From Pseudomonadota bacterium (GTDB lineage Bacteria > Pseudomonadota > Alphaproteobacteria > Acetobacterales > Acetobacteraceae): a stretch of DNA of 64,000 bases. The notes below the pieces were generated by a model. The model was not told the origin of the DNA, did no database searches, and worked only from the letters and a program-made list of their open reading frames with translations. Positions 30,989 to 40,619 of the stretch are shown one piece after another. Made by a program: the position numbers and the translations under genes. The DNA is taken from positions 186,001 through 250,000 of the forward strand of contig JAKAWQ010000001.1 in the NCBI GenBank assembly GCA_021816925.1, in the 5' to 3' direction. Every line of letters starts with the position of its first letter. Position 1 is the stretch's first letter.

Positions 30989-32656
30989 TCAGCCGGCGCC
31001 CTGCATCAGCGCCCGATAGGCCATCTGATCCGCGTAAAGGCGCTGGAAGACTGCGTATTTCGCCTCATGGTAGCGCGCCGTCGCACCGGTTGCCGGGGAG
31101 ATGACACGCCCGATGCGGCTCATCCCCGCCATCGCCGCGGGAATGTCGGGATAAGCCCGCCCGGCGACCGCACCGAGGATTGCCGCGCCGAGCAGCACCG
31201 CCTCGGGTTCGCGCGCGAGCGCGATCGGCAGGCCCAGCGCATCGGCGTGCGCGCGGAGGAAGAGAGAATTGCGTGTGCCTCCGCCGGCGGCAAGCACGAG
31301 GTCGATCGCATACCCGGCACCGTTCAGCGTCTCGACGATGTGGCGCGTGCCGTAGGCGATCGCCTGAATGGTTGCGAGGTAAAGGCGGGCGAGATCGTCG
31401 GGCCCGGCCGCAAGCGTAAGCCCGGAGACCATGCCGCGAAGCGACGGGTCCGCGCGCGGAGAACGGTTGCCGTGAAAATCGGGAAGGAGATGAAGATCGG
31501 CTGTCAGCGTGGCCGGATCCCGGCCCTCGGCAAGAACTTCAAGGCGCGCATTGAGAACTTCGTAAATCGAGAGGCCGGTGCCGCGAGCGGCTTCGGCAAG
31601 CTTGGGATAGGCGGCATGCGTCGTGATGACATGATCGATCAGCACCCCGGTGGCGGACTGCCCGCCCTCGTTGAGCCAGAGATCCGGCACCATCGCACCG
31701 AAATAGGGGCCCCAGACGCCGGGGACGAAACGGGGTTCTGCCGAAACCGCCATGTGGCAGCTCGAAGTACCCCCGATCAGGACAAGACGCCGCGAAAGCG
31801 CGGTCCTGCCCGGCGCATGGCCGTCGAGGGAGGCACCGACAAGGCCGATACCACCGGCATGCGCATCGATCGCGGAGGCAGCGACCGGCGTGGCGGATGG
31901 AAGGCCGAGTTCTGCGGCGGCACCCGGCGAGAGACCCTCGCCAACCGGAGCGCCGGGCGGGAGAATCTCCGTGCCGATGCGGGCGAACCGCTCCTCGGCC
32001 AGCATGCCGAGGCCGATCGCATGGAAGTAGCTCTCGTCCCAGCGCCCCTCGTGGCCGAGATACGTCCATTTGCAGACCGTCGAGCAGAGCGAACGCGAAA
32101 AGGCGCCGGTGGCGCGCCAGGTCAGGAAGTCGGGCAGATCGAGGAAATGCCGCGCGCGGCCAAAAATTTCGGGCCGATGGCGGTGCAGCCAGAGCAGCTT
32201 CGGCGTCTGCATCTCGGGAGAGATTCCCCCGCCGAGATAGCAGAGGACGGGATGGCGGGTGGCGTTGATGTCCGTGGCCTCGGTAAGCGCGCGATGGTCC
32301 ATCCAGAGGATCACGTCCTGCACGGGGCTCGCCCCGTCCGTGTCTGGATCCGCCCCGACCGGCAGGGGACTGGCATCCGACCCGAGAACAACGAGCGAGC
32401 ACGTGGCGTCGAACCCGATGCCGCGGGCCCGCACCGGGCCGGAGGCGGCACCGGCCCGACTGACCGCGGCCACGACCGCCGCCCAGATATCCGCGGAGGA
32501 TTGCTGGGCCTGATCGGCGCCGGAGCGCCAGACGGCAATCGGATGCTCGGCTTGGCCGAGGCAGGCGCCGTCGAGCGCAAAGATGCCCGCACGCGCCGCG
32601 GCCGTGCCGACATCAACGCCGATGACCGCCTCGCGGGGGAGCACCGCGTGGTCCAC
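30989..32656 (-). CDS. FGGY-family pentulose kinase (ribulokinase/xylulokinase-like)
   Basis: A 555-residue kinase. GTG start at 32656 directly follows the stop of the PfkB kinase gene (TGAGGGTG). The first phosphate motif is [16 protein letters not shown] (about 9-24). The substrate region has [11 protein letters not shown] and ILWMDHRA. The C-terminal nucleotide motif is [25 protein letters not shown]. Length (longer than the usual about 490 of XylB) and motifs fit the 5-carbon FGGY subgroup that phosphorylates D-ribulose or L-ribulose-like pentuloses. In this operon it would phosphorylate the pentulose formed by one of the polyol dehydrogenases. Confidence 0.85.
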   Translation of the reverse strand: MDHAVLPREAVIGVDVGTAAARAGIFALDGACLGQAEHPIAVWRSGADQAQQSSADIWAAVVAAVSRAGAASGPVRARGIGFDATCSLVVLGSDASPLPVGADPDTDGASPVQDVILWMDHRALTEATDINATRHPVLCYLGGGISPEMQTPKLLWLHRHRPEIFGRARHFLDLPDFLTWRATGAFSRSLCSTVCKWTYLGHEGRWDESYFHAIGLGMLAEERFARIGTEILPPGAPVGEGLSPGAAAELGLPSATPVAASAIDAHAGGIGLVGASLDGHAPGRTALSRRLVLIGGTSSCHMAVSAEPRFVPGVWGPYFGAMVPDLWLNEGGQSATGVLIDHVITTHAAYPKLAEAARGTGLSIYEVLNARLEVLAEGRDPATLTADLHLLPDFHGNRSPRADPSLRGMVSGLTLAAGPDDLARLYLATIQAIAYGTRHIVETLNGAGYAIDLVLAAGGGTRNSLFLRAHADALGLPIALAREPEAVLLGAAILGAVAGRAYPDIPAAMAGMSRIGRVISPATGATARYHEAKYAVFQRLYADQMAYRALMQGAG

Positions 32657-32658
32657 CC

Positions 32659-33618
32659 TCAGGAGGCGTTTGCGATGAGCGCGCGCATCTCTCTCAGGGT
32701 GGAGATCCCTTCCATTCCGCCCTGCCGGCTGACGGCAAGCGCGCCGGCCGCATTGGCAAGACTGAGGCACTCCTCGACCGGCAGGCCAGAGCGGCGACAG
32801 GTAACGAACGTGGCGCCAAAGCAGTCGCCCGCGCCGGTGGGATCCGCCTCGACGACCTTGTACCCCGGACAATCGATCGCGCGGTCGCGATCATAGTAGC
32901 TCGAACCCCTTGCGGCACGCTTCACGACAATGCAGCCGACTCCGAGCTCCAGCAGTTCTGCGATTGCCGCCGGTTCGGATTTCGCCTCGGTCGGGATCAC
33001 CAGCTCCGGGCCGCTCGGCAGAAAAATGTCGCAGTACTGGAGCATCAGCTCGAGACCGGCCCGCATCTCGGCGATGTCCATCATCTCTTTCCTGATATTG
33101 GGATCGAACGAGACGGTGGCACCGTTCGCCTTCACGATCTCGATCGCCTTCTTCACCTCGTCAATGAGATGAAACGAAAAAAGCGAAGAACCCATAATAT
33201 GAAAATGCGCACACTCGGCCAAAAGCGCACGCGCCGGTTGGTCGATCTCGGTCTGGCCGGCAGCGCTGCGCTTGAGATTGAAAAGGAAATCCCTCTCGCC
33301 ATCCTCCCGGTAGCGCACAAAGGCACTCGCAGTGACATGATCCTCATGCACGCGGACGGCACTCACGTCCACCCTGCCGCGCTTGAGCCGTTCGATGTTG
33401 AGCCAGCCGAAATCATCGTCGCCGACGCAACTGATGATGGCGGCGGCATGACCGAGGCGAGCGGCCTGGGCGATAAAGATCGCCGGTGCGCCGCCGGGAA
33501 ACGGACCACGGAGGTTGAGCGGCTCGAGGAAGCCTCGACCGCGCTCGAGCGCCATAATGTCCACGAGAATCTCGCCGATCGTGACGATCTTTCCGGGCTT
33601 GATGGCGGAGAGGGTCAT
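32659..33618 (-). CDS. PfkB-family sugar kinase (tagatose/fructokinase-like)
   Basis: A 319-residue ribokinase-fold kinase. Start at ATG 33618 ([22 protein letters not shown]), overlapping the regulator's stop as ATGA. The [19 protein letters not shown] motif near 38 and the C-terminal anion-hole/catalytic-base motif [16 protein letters not shown] near 265 (Asp of GAGD) are intact. The N-terminal pattern resembles tagatose kinases of rhizobia. Fructose produced by sorbitol or mannitol oxidation is the other plausible substrate. Confidence 0.85.
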   Translation of the reverse strand: MTLSAIKPGKIVTIGEILVDIMALERGRGFLEPLNLRGPFPGGAPAIFIAQAARLGHAAAIISCVGDDDFGWLNIERLKRGRVDVSAVRVHEDHVTASAFVRYREDGERDFLFNLKRSAAGQTEIDQPARALLAECAHFHIMGSSLFSFHLIDEVKKAIEIVKANGATVSFDPNIRKEMMDIAEMRAGLELMLQYCDIFLPSGPELVIPTEAKSEPAAIAELLELGVGCIVVKRAARGSSYYDRDRAIDCPGYKVVEADPTGAGDCFGATFVTCRRSGLPVEECLSLANAAGALAVSRQGGMEGISTLREMRALIANAS

Positions 33619-34460
33619 GGGGGAGCTCCGGGAGCAGCGCCCGTCTGAAGGTGCAGGCGCGAGAAATGGGCGGCTGCACCTGGCTCCGCAGCGAGGAGGA
33701 CGAAGCCGGTGGCGGCCAGAACGCCGCGCGAGCGGGTGCTGGGCGAGGTAGGAAAGATCGCGTCCGTGAGAAGGGTGAGAGGAATCTCGGAAAGGCGTCG
33801 TTCGAGCGAGAGCGCGGGACGCTCGACCAGCACGATTCGTCGCGCGGCGCGGCGACAAGCAGCGGTGCAGAAGCGCTCGGCGGCCTTCGAGGCAAGCAGG
33901 AGACCCGCCTCGCTGCTCAACATCTCGGCCTGCATGAGGAAGTGGGTGAGCGGGTAGAACTCGAGACTGCGCAGCGCCTGCGAGCCTTCGAGCGAACAGG
34001 AGTCAGGACCGATCTCCCCGCCGAGCAGATGAATGCGGGCATCGAGCAGGTGGCGCGCAAGCGGCACAGCTTCAAGCGCGGCCAGGATGAGCGAAAGACC
34101 CTGGATCTCCGCAAGCAACGGGATGATCTGCATCGGCAGTTCCCCGTGCCCGATGAGAAGCACATGGTCGGCCTCGATGATCCGGCTGGCAAGCCGGAGC
34201 ATCGGCATCGCGAGGGATTTGCCGAGCGGTTCGCCGGATGGTCGCTCGCGCGGATGCGACACCTTGGCAGCGATCGCCTTGCCGAAACTGCGCACGAGCA
34301 GCCCCTGCTCCTCGAGATAATTGAGGTCGGCACGGATGGTGACGGTGGAAACGGCAAGTGCCTCGCTCAGCTCGTCCACGCGCATCTGGCCGTGCTGGCG
34401 GATCCAGTCGGCAATCTTCAACCGGCGCCGCAGCACCGCACTCCTGCTCCCGATGTTCAA
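33615..34460 (-). CDS. DeoR-family transcriptional regulator of the polyol operon
   Basis: A 281-residue regulator. TTG start at 34460 is supported by cggagg 9 bases upstream. The N-terminal winged helix (about 5-60: RLKIADWIRQHGQMRVDELSEAL, then STVTIRADLNYLEEQGLL) is typical DeoR. The C-terminal effector domain, the sugar-phosphate-isomerase fold, covers about 85-260 with LLGGEIGPDSCSLEG. First gene of the operon and translationally coupled to the PfkB kinase, so it probably senses a phosphorylated intermediate. The likely operators are the CTTTC-N5-GAAAG dyads at 34633 and 30904. Confidence 0.82.
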   Translation of the reverse strand: MNIGSRSAVLRRRLKIADWIRQHGQMRVDELSEALAVSTVTIRADLNYLEEQGLLVRSFGKAIAAKVSHPRERPSGEPLGKSLAMPMLRLASRIIEADHVLLIGHGELPMQIIPLLAEIQGLSLILAALEAVPLARHLLDARIHLLGGEIGPDSCSLEGSQALRSLEFYPLTHFLMQAEMLSSEAGLLLASKAAERFCTAACRRAARRIVLVERPALSLERRLSEIPLTLLTDAIFPTSPSTRSRGVLAATGFVLLAAEPGAAAHFSRLHLQTGAAPGAPP

Positions 34461-34620
34461 CGTATGCGGCCTCCGGCGGCGCGACCCTCGGTGGAGCGCG
34501 GCAGAGAGAGGGCCCTCCGGCCGCAGGGCACGACTGGCGCGGACATGCGAGAAGCAACGCCTCCCCTCTTCTCCCACGCCTGCAACGGGCGGGTTCGTCA
34601 GTAAGCTGAATTTATAGAAC

Positions 34621-34654
34621 GAAAGGCAACAGCTTTCAAGGTGAAAGGCAACAG
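34621..34654. promoter_or_regulatory. Candidate operator: tandem GAAAGGCAACAG repeats with CTTTC-N5-GAAAG dyad
   Basis: The 12-base sequence GAAAGGCAACAG occurs at 34621-34632 and again at 34643-34654, spaced 22 bp apart, i.e. two helical turns. Between them CTTTC (34633-34637) forms an inverted repeat with GAAAG (34643-34647). It lies between the divergent DeoR-family and flavin-reductase genes. The dyad recurs upstream of smoE. It could control the regulator's own operon and perhaps the divergent gene. Confidence 0.62.
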
Positions 34655-34757
34655 AATGCGGCGAGCGCAGGGAGCGACCCGCCGCGGGCCTGTCACGCGC
34701 CGAGGGTCGCAGCGGGCTGCTATAAGGGTCGGCGGAAACGAAAAGGATTTTGCTGCG

Positions 34758-35402
34758 ATGCTGTTCGAGTTCGACCGCATCAGCCCGGAGAACCGTTACA
34801 AGCTCCTGGTTTCAACCGTCGTGCCCAGGCCGATCGCTTGGGTGGTCACCCTCGATCTGGAGGGGCGGGTGAACGCAGCGCCGTTCTCCTTCTTCAATGC
34901 GGTTTCGCAGGATCCTCCGGTGGTGGTGATCGGCATCGGCGGGCGGGGCCCAGGCCGCAGCAAGGATACCGCGGTCAACATCCGCAACCGGCCCGAATTC
35001 GTGGTGAACCTCGTCAACGCAGATGAGGCCGCGGCAATGAACGTCACCGCGATCGAATGGGAACCGGAGGTGCGCGAGCTCGAAGAGGCGGGGCTCACCA
35101 CGATCCCCTCGGTCAAGGTAAAGCCGCCGCGCATCGCCGAAAGCCCTGTTGCGCTCGAGTGCGTCAAGCACGTGACCGTCGAGCTCGGCATCGACCGTTC
35201 GGTGGTGTTCGGCCGCGTGGTCGCGATGCACGTGCGTGACGACGCCGTGCTGGACGCTGCGAAGTGTTACATCGACACTCCGAAGCTCGACCTGATCGGG
35301 CGCATGCATGGGCGCGGCTGGTACACCCGCACACGCGACCGCTTCGAGATGCCGCGCATCGCGGTCTCGGACTGGCGCGGCCAGGCTGAGGCGGCGGAAT
35401 AG
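34758..35402 (+). CDS. Flavin reductase-like (FMN-binding split-barrel) protein
   Basis: A 214-residue protein of the flavin reductase-like domain family. Start at ATG 34758 (MLFEFDRISPENRYKLL). Conserved features are VVPRPIAWVVTLD near 20, NAAPFSFFNAVSQDPPVVVIGI near 38 and DTAVNIRNRPEFVVNL near 70, the FMN-phosphate-binding region. Such proteins supply reduced flavin to monooxygenases or act as free reductases; no partner oxygenase is nearby. Followed after 4 bases by a DUF2905 gene, so the two are probably co-transcribed. Confidence 0.85.
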   Translation: MLFEFDRISPENRYKLLVSTVVPRPIAWVVTLDLEGRVNAAPFSFFNAVSQDPPVVVIGIGGRGPGRSKDTAVNIRNRPEFVVNLVNADEAAAMNVTAIEWEPEVRELEEAGLTTIPSVKVKPPRIAESPVALECVKHVTVELGIDRSVVFGRVVAMHVRDDAVLDAAKCYIDTPKLDLIGRMHGRGWYTRTRDRFEMPRIAVSDWRGQAEAAE

Positions 35403-35406
35403 CAGC

Positions 35407-35607
35407 ATGGTCGCGCGCCTCCTGATCGTCGCCGGCATTGCACTTGCGGGGCTCGGCCTGATCTGGCCGCTCTTCGGCCACATGCCGGGCGACTTCCAAT
35501 TCTGGCGCGGGGGTGCGCCTTTCTTCATTCCCCTCGGTTCCTGCTTCCTGGCCTCGATCTACTTCACTGCAGCACTGATCGGGGGCTTCTGGTTCTTGTG
35601 GCCCTGA
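35407..35607 (+). CDS. DUF2905 family small membrane protein
   Basis: A 66-residue protein with two hydrophobic segments (ARLLIVAGIALAGLGLIWPL at 3-22 and about 42-65) separated by the family's conserved HMPGDFQFWRGG, which corresponds to the usual LPGDI..R segment of DUF2905. Starts 4 bases after the flavin reductase stop. Function unknown. Confidence 0.8.
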   Translation: MVARLLIVAGIALAGLGLIWPLFGHMPGDFQFWRGGAPFFIPLGSCFLASIYFTAALIGGFWFLWP

Positions 35608-35701
35608 CTGAGGTCGCCCGAAGCGACATGCGGCCGGCCGGCGCGCTGCTTGCATTCCTCCCGGGGATGAGCAAACGATCGGCCCCGAGAAGGAGGGCGG
35701 C

Positions 35702-36667
35702 ATGGCGGCTCGGCAGTTCGCGGTATTCATCGATGGCGAGGCTGGCACGACGGGGCTCGATCTCCGCCGCCGCTTGACCTCGATGCCGGGCGTCACTGTC
35801 CGCAGCTTGCCCGAGGCAGGGAGGAAAAGCCCGGCGGCGCGCCGCGCGCTGATGGCGGAGGTCGATCTCGTCGCGCTCTGCCTGCCCGACGAGGCGGCGC
35901 GCGAGTCGGTCGCCCTCGCCGCGGAACTCGGCCCCGCGGCGCCGAAGCTCCTCGACGCAAGCACCGCGCATCGCGTGCATCCGGATTGGATCTACGGATT
36001 CCCCGAGATGGCACCCGGCCAGGCGGATCGCATTGCCGCGGCAAGCCGGGTCACCAATCCCGGCTGTTATCCGACCGGCGCGATCGCGCTGATCCGCCCG
36101 CTCGTCGATGCGGGTCTGCTGCCAGACGATTATCCGGTCGCCATCCATGCGGTGAGCGGCTATTCGGGTGGCGGGCGCAGCATGATTTCCGCACACGAGA
36201 CCGCGCGGGGGCCCGCCTTCGAGCTCTACGCTCTCGGCTTGACGCACAAGCATATCCCGGAGCTGCATCGCTACGCGGGGCTCTCGCGGCGGCCGATCTT
36301 TGTCCCTTCGGTCGGGCATTTCCGCCAGGGCATGCTGGTCGCGGTGCCGCTCCATCTTGATCTGCTGCCCGCGCGCCCGCGGCCGGCCGATCTCGCCGCC
36401 GCACTCTCCCGGCACTACGCGGGGGCAAAGCTGGTTGGCGTAGCGCCGCTTCCCGCCGACCGGCGGATCGAGCCCGAGGCGCTGAACGGGACCGACCTGC
36501 TCGAGCTCCGCGTGTTCGCGAATGAGGCGCACCGCCAGGCGGTGCTGGTGGCGCGGCTCGACAATCTCGGCAAGGGTGCGGCCGGGGCCGCCGTGCAGAA
36601 CATCGCCCTGATGCTCGGGCTGGCCGGCGCGGAGCCGATGCGAGCGGAGTCCGCCGTCAGCGCCTGA
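35702..36667 (+). CDS. argC: N-acetyl-gamma-glutamyl-phosphate reductase, type 2
   Basis: A 321-residue enzyme that reduces N-acetyl-glutamyl phosphate to the semialdehyde in arginine synthesis. The start [20 protein letters not shown] identifies the shorter type 2 form. The nucleophile is Cys122 in [12 protein letters not shown], and the conserved [13 protein letters not shown] and the His in VPSVGHF are present. A good RBS (gaggaggg-like, agaaggagg) lies just before ATG 35702. No other arg genes are visible. Confidence 0.93.
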   Translation: MAARQFAVFIDGEAGTTGLDLRRRLTSMPGVTVRSLPEAGRKSPAARRALMAEVDLVALCLPDEAARESVALAAELGPAAPKLLDASTAHRVHPDWIYGFPEMAPGQADRIAAASRVTNPGCYPTGAIALIRPLVDAGLLPDDYPVAIHAVSGYSGGGRSMISAHETARGPAFELYALGLTHKHIPELHRYAGLSRRPIFVPSVGHFRQGMLVAVPLHLDLLPARPRPADLAAALSRHYAGAKLVGVAPLPADRRIEPEALNGTDLLELRVFANEAHRQAVLVARLDNLGKGAAGAAVQNIALMLGLAGAEPMRAESAVSA

Positions 36668-36834
36668 GCGGCCTCGGCCCGGCCGGGAGGGAATGCAGTG
36701 CGATCTCCGCGCACGGCGCCACGCCCTTCGCATTTCCGCGGACGGGTCTTGCACAAACCAGCGTGCCGCACGAGATCCGCGCCCTGCCGTGTCGCGTAGA
36801 GATCGGAGAAACGCTCCGGGCAGAGGAGGAAGCG

Positions 36835-37392
36835 ATGCATCGCACCGCTCTCATCGTAGTTTTGACGCTGGCTCTCGCCGGCTGCGCGGTGACGCCTACG
36901 CCCAGTACCGCCACGCTGCCGGCGGGCGCCTTCGGCAGCAACGCCGACAACGACATCATGGCGATCAACACTGCCGCGTGGGCGTTCGCGAACCCGGCCC
37001 GCACCCGCGGCAACCTGATCAATGCGATCCACGCCGTGATGGCGATCGACTATCTGGCGGGAGAGCTCACCGCGAGCCCGCGCTGGAACACGATGTCCCC
37101 GCTCACCAAGCTGGAGATGCTGCGTGCCCGAACCGAGGTGCGCGCAGCGGTCGGAATTGCACCCGACGCTCCTTCGCAGGCAGTGGTGAACGCGCTCCTC
37201 GCGCTGGCCGCGAACCCGACGCAAGAGACCGCGACGCGGGTGCTGACGCCGCCGGTGTTCACCTTGCCGCCCAAACAGATACTCGCGCGCCTCGACGATC
37301 TGCCTTACCTGCCGATCGCCGCCCGCGCGAGTTACATGGCCAGCGCGCAGGAATTTCCAAGTAATGACTTCCAGTGCTTCAACTGCAACTGA
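36835..37392 (+). CDS. Small lipoprotein, function unknown
   Basis: A 185-residue protein with ATG 36835 preceded by agaggagg. The signal HRTALIVVLTLALAGCAV has lipobox LAGC with Cys at residue 16. The mature part is mostly helical with no recognised domain (MAINTAAWAFANPARTRGN, TKLEMLRARTEVRAAVGI). The C-terminus ends in DFQCFNCN, a Cys-x-x-Cys pair that could bind metal or form a disulfide. Its 3' end overlaps the upstream possible start of the aldo/keto reductase. No homologous family recognised. Confidence 0.75.
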   Translation: MHRTALIVVLTLALAGCAVTPTPSTATLPAGAFGSNADNDIMAINTAAWAFANPARTRGNLINAIHAVMAIDYLAGELTASPRWNTMSPLTKLEMLRARTEVRAAVGIAPDAPSQAVVNALLALAANPTQETATRVLTPPVFTLPPKQILARLDDLPYLPIAARASYMASAQEFPSNDFQCFNCN

Positions 37393-38398
37393 ACCTTTGG
37401 GTGCGGTGGTGATGGAGCGCCCGGCCGCACTTCCCCCGCCGGGCCTCGGGCTCGGCGGCGCGCCGCTCGGAAACCTCTTCGCCCCGGTCGCGGAGGCGGA
37501 TGCTGCCGCCACGCTCGCCGTCGCCTGGGAAGAGGGTGTTCGCTACTTCGACACTGCCCCTCTCTACGGCGCCGGACTCTCGGAGCACCGGGTGGGCGCC
37601 TTCCTGCGGCGTCATCGTCGCGAAACGTTCGTGCTTTCCACCAAGGTCGGCCGGCTGCTCGAACCTGATCCCGCACAGGACCTCGCACAGGCAGGTTATG
37701 TCGAGGCGCTTCCGTTCCGAATCCGATTCGATTACACTGCGGAGGGAACTCGCCGCTCGATCGAGGCCAGCCTGCAGCGCCTTGGGCTTGCGCGTATCGA
37801 CATCGTCTGGATCCACGACCCGGCGGAAGATGCGCACGGAATCGCCTGGCGCGAGACGTTCGCCGCCGCGATGACCGGGGCGGCGCCGACCCTCGCAGCG
37901 ATGAAGAAGGCGGGAACGATCGGCGCCTGGGGCCTCGGCGTAAACCGGATCGAGCCTTGCCTCAGCGCACTCGAGGAGGCCGAACCCGATCTCTTTCTGC
38001 TCGCGGGCCGCTACACGCTGCTCGACACCAGTGCCCTCAAAACGCTCTTTCCTGCCTGTGGGGAGCGTGGCGTCGGGATTGTGGCAGGCGGGCCCTACAA
38101 CTCCGGTCTGCTCGCCGGCGGCACCACCTTCGATTACCGGGCCGCATCCCCGGCAATGCTCGAGCGGCGAAACCGCCTCGGGCGTTGCTGCGATCGGTTC
38201 GGGGTGCCCATCAAGGCCGCGGCGCTGCAATTCTCCGCCGCCCACCCCGTTGTTCGCGCCGTGATCGCCGGCGCTCGCAATCCCGCCGAGATGAGGGAGA
38301 ACGCGGCCATGATGCGCGCGGTCATCCCGGCCGCCTTCTGGGCAGCGCTCAGAGAAGAGGGACTGATCCCCAAAGACGCCCCAAGCCCGACCACCTGA
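37364..38398 (+). CDS. Aldo/keto reductase (D-threo-aldose 1-dehydrogenase-like)
   Basis: A 344-residue (or about 328 if ATG 37412 is used) NAD(P)-dependent AKR. The catalytic tetrad is recognisable: Asp in YFDTAPLYG, Tyr in the same motif, Lys in FVLSTKVGRLL, and His in IDIVWIHDP. The N-terminal GLGLGGAPLGNLFAPV is typical of the L-fucose/D-threo-aldose dehydrogenase subgroup that oxidises aldoses to lactones. The longer start overlaps the lipoprotein gene by 29 bases and has no clear RBS, so the start is uncertain. Convergent with atpF. Confidence 0.85.
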   Translation: MTSSASTATEPLGAVVMERPAALPPPGLGLGGAPLGNLFAPVAEADAAATLAVAWEEGVRYFDTAPLYGAGLSEHRVGAFLRRHRRETFVLSTKVGRLLEPDPAQDLAQAGYVEALPFRIRFDYTAEGTRRSIEASLQRLGLARIDIVWIHDPAEDAHGIAWRETFAAAMTGAAPTLAAMKKAGTIGAWGLGVNRIEPCLSALEEAEPDLFLLAGRYTLLDTSALKTLFPACGERGVGIVAGGPYNSGLLAGGTTFDYRAASPAMLERRNRLGRCCDRFGVPIKAAALQFSAAHPVVRAVIAGARNPAEMRENAAMMRAVIPAAFWAALREEGLIPKDAPSPTT

Positions 38399-38425
38399 GC
38401 AAAGCGCGTCTCCCGCGACTCTGCC

Positions 38426-38950
38426 TCAAGCGATCTTGCGCGCGAGTGCAGCCGGGAGCGCGGTGATCGCGCGATTGACAAGCGCGGCGTCGGCGCCGGC
38501 GTCGAGTTCCTGCCGGATCACATCGGCAGCGGCACCGGTTGCGATCTCGACGGCCGCGATCCTCACCGCCGTGACGGCGGCCTTCTCGGCGGCCGCGATG
38601 CGGTCGATCGCCATCCGCTCGCGCCGCCGTGCGGCCTGCTCGGCCTCCTTGGCGGCCGTGGCAGCCAGGTGCTCGGCTTCGGCCCTCGCCCCTTCGAGCA
38701 GCACCTTCGCTTCGTCCAAGGCCGCCCGACGCCGCGCCTCTGCATCCTTCAGCATCGCCTCCGCCTCCCTGCGCAGGCGTCCCGCCTCGGCGATCTCCGC
38801 GCGGATCGCGGCGGCCCGGGCGTCCAGCATGCCCGCCACGACCGCCCAAAGCCGCTTGCCGAAGATCACGAAGAAAATAACGAACGCGACAGCAACCCAG
38901 AACACCGACTGCACGAACGGCGAGAGGGCAAGCGAGAAGGTCGTGACCAT
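38426..38950 (-). CDS. atpF: ATP synthase F0 subunit b
   Basis: A 174-residue peripheral-stalk subunit. One N-terminal membrane helix (about 12-38, VFWVAVAFVIFFVIFGKRLW) is followed by a long charged Ala/Glu/Arg-rich coiled coil. Last gene of the F0 operon. With the separate b' gene upstream it forms a b/b' heterodimer, as in phototrophic and other alphaproteobacteria. F1 genes are not in this window. Confidence 0.92.
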   Translation of the reverse strand: MVTTFSLALSPFVQSVFWVAVAFVIFFVIFGKRLWAVVAGMLDARAAAIRAEIAEAGRLRREAEAMLKDAEARRRAALDEAKVLLEGARAEAEHLAATAAKEAEQAARRRERMAIDRIAAAEKAAVTAVRIAAVEIATGAAADVIRQELDAGADAALVNRAITALPAALARKIA

Positions 38951-38978
38951 GGCGGCTCAGGTCCTGCGCCCGGCGCGT

Positions 38979-39572
38979 TCAATCATGCGATGCTCGTGCA
39001 AGCGAGACCTCGATCGCGCGCGCGAGCGTCCCCGCGCGCGCCGGCCGTCCGGTGAGTCGCGTGATCATCGCTCCCGCCGCCTCGCACGCCACTTCGCGGA
39101 GCGCTCCCATTGCCTGGCTGCGCGCCGCACTGATCCTCGCCTCCGCCTCTTTGAGATCACCTTCAAGCCGCGCATTCAGCGTCGCGGCCTCGCGCGCCGC
39201 GGCCTCGCGCGCCGCCGCCGTCGCGGCGGCAATCTCCGCCTGCGCCTCTGCGCGCGCTGCGCGTGTGGCAGCCGCCAGCTCGGCCACTGCCCGGTCCGCC
39301 TCGGCCTTCGCCACCTTGGCCGCATCGAGGTCAGCGCTGATTCGCCTCGCACGCTCTTCCAGCACGGCACCCACTCCCGGCAGCGCCCATCGCGCGAGCA
39401 CGGCGTAGAGGGCCAGAAAGATCACCACCATCCAGACCACCTGGCTGATGGTCAGCGGATTGCCGAATTGGAACTGCGGCATGCCGCCCTGCTCGGCCGC
39501 AAGCGCCGTGGCCGGGAAGAGCGCGATCAGGAACGCAGGAAGCAGGCGCATCCGGACCGTCTCGAACGCCAC
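38979..39572 (-). CDS. atpF': ATP synthase F0 subunit b'
   Basis: A 197-residue homologue of subunit b. It has an N-terminal signal-like hydrophobic stretch (LLPAFLIALFPATALA), a membrane helix near residues 45-65 (ISQVVWMVVIFLALYAVL) and a long alanine-rich coiled coil with a KVAKAEADRAVAEL-type heptad pattern. Only 3 bases separate its start from the atpE stop. The extended N-terminus is usual for alphaproteobacterial b'. Confidence 0.92.
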   Translation of the reverse strand: MAFETVRMRLLPAFLIALFPATALAAEQGGMPQFQFGNPLTISQVVWMVVIFLALYAVLARWALPGVGAVLEERARRISADLDAAKVAKAEADRAVAELAAATRAARAEAQAEIAAATAAAREAAAREAATLNARLEGDLKEAEARISAARSQAMGALREVACEAAGAMITRLTGRPARAGTLARAIEVSLARASHD

Positions 39573-39575
39573 GTC

Positions 39576-39800
39576 TCAGCCGAAGAGCACCAGGAACGAA
39601 ATCAGCAGCGCATAGAGCGCCACTGCTTCGGTGAGCGCGAAGCCGAGGATGCCGAGGCCGAACACCTGGTTGCGCGCGGCCGGGTTGCGCGCGACGCTGT
39701 TCACCAACGCAGCAAAGATATTGCCGATGCCGACACCCGCACCGGCGACGCCGATCGCGGCAAGGCCGGCACCGATTGCCCTGGCAGCCTGGGGATCCAT
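39576..39800 (-). CDS. atpE: ATP synthase F0 subunit c (proteolipid)
   Basis: A 74-residue hairpin of two membrane helices. Start at ATG 39800 ([14 protein letters not shown]). The first helix is Gly-rich ([13 protein letters not shown]), the cytoplasmic loop is [11 protein letters not shown], and the proton-binding carboxylate is the Glu in [14 protein letters not shown]. No sodium-binding signature is apparent in the surrounding residues. Confidence 0.95.
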   Translation of the reverse strand: MDPQAARAIGAGLAAIGVAGAGVGIGNIFAALVNSVARNPAARNQVFGLGILGFALTEAVALYALLISFLVLFG

Positions 39801-39822
39801 GAGCGTGTTCCTTTTCTGTCGT

Positions 39823-40578
39823 TCAGTGGAGATGCACGGCGTCGTGCAGGTAAAGGCAGGTGAGCACGGCGAAAACGTAGGCCTGGAGGCCGGCAACCAG
39901 CAACTCGAAGCCTACCAGCACGACATTGATCGCAAGCGGCAGCACGCCCGCGGCGATCCCGGCAACGCCGAGCGCGGCGGCAAGGATCAGCATGAAGCCC
40001 GCAAAGACCTCCCAGAGCACATGGCCGGCGACGATGTTGGCGAAAAGTCGGATCGAGAGCGAAACAGGGCGCGAGAAGAAGGTCAATATCTCGATCGGCA
40101 CCAGCACCGGAGCCAACAGCGTCGGGGCCCCCGCCGGCAGGAAATAACCGAAGAAGTGCAGCCGGTGCTTGACCAGTCCGACGATGATCGTGAGCACGAA
40201 AACGATCACCGCAAGCCCGGCCGTCACCGCGATGTGGCTCGTGAAGGCAAAGAAATAAGGGAAAAGCCCGACGAGGTTTCCGAACAGGATGAAAAAGAAG
40301 AGCGTAAACACGAAGGGAAAGAACGGCTGCCACCCTTCCCCGATGATATCGCCGCAGAAATTCGCAACGAACTCGTAGCCCATCTCGGCACAGGCCTGCA
40401 GCCGCCCCGGCACCAGCGCGCGCGGTCGCATGCCGAGCCCGAACAGCGCGAGGACGAGCGCGCTCGCCAGCACCATCATGAGGTTCGCGTTGGTGAAGTT
40501 CACCGAGGCGCCGATCGGTCCGAGACTCGTGGCCAGCCGGAATTGGCCGAGCGCATCGATCGAGGGTCCTGCCGCCAC
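39823..40578 (-). CDS. atpB: ATP synthase F0 subunit a
   Basis: A 251-residue channel subunit of the proton translocator. Membrane helices span the protein. The essential arginine lies in [15 protein letters not shown] near residue 178, and the conserved [14 protein letters not shown]-type motif near the C-terminus completes the half-channel. Lies between atpI and atpE in the canonical order. Confidence 0.95.
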   Translation of the reverse strand: MAAGPSIDALGQFRLATSLGPIGASVNFTNANLMMVLASALVLALFGLGMRPRALVPGRLQACAEMGYEFVANFCGDIIGEGWQPFFPFVFTLFFFILFGNLVGLFPYFFAFTSHIAVTAGLAVIVFVLTIIVGLVKHRLHFFGYFLPAGAPTLLAPVLVPIEILTFFSRPVSLSIRLFANIVAGHVLWEVFAGFMLILAAALGVAGIAAGVLPLAINVVLVGFELLVAGLQAYVFAVLTCLYLHDAVHLH

Positions 40579-40619
40579 CCGTCCTCGTCCCTATCCCCGC
40601 GCGGTCCGCCCGGACCGCT

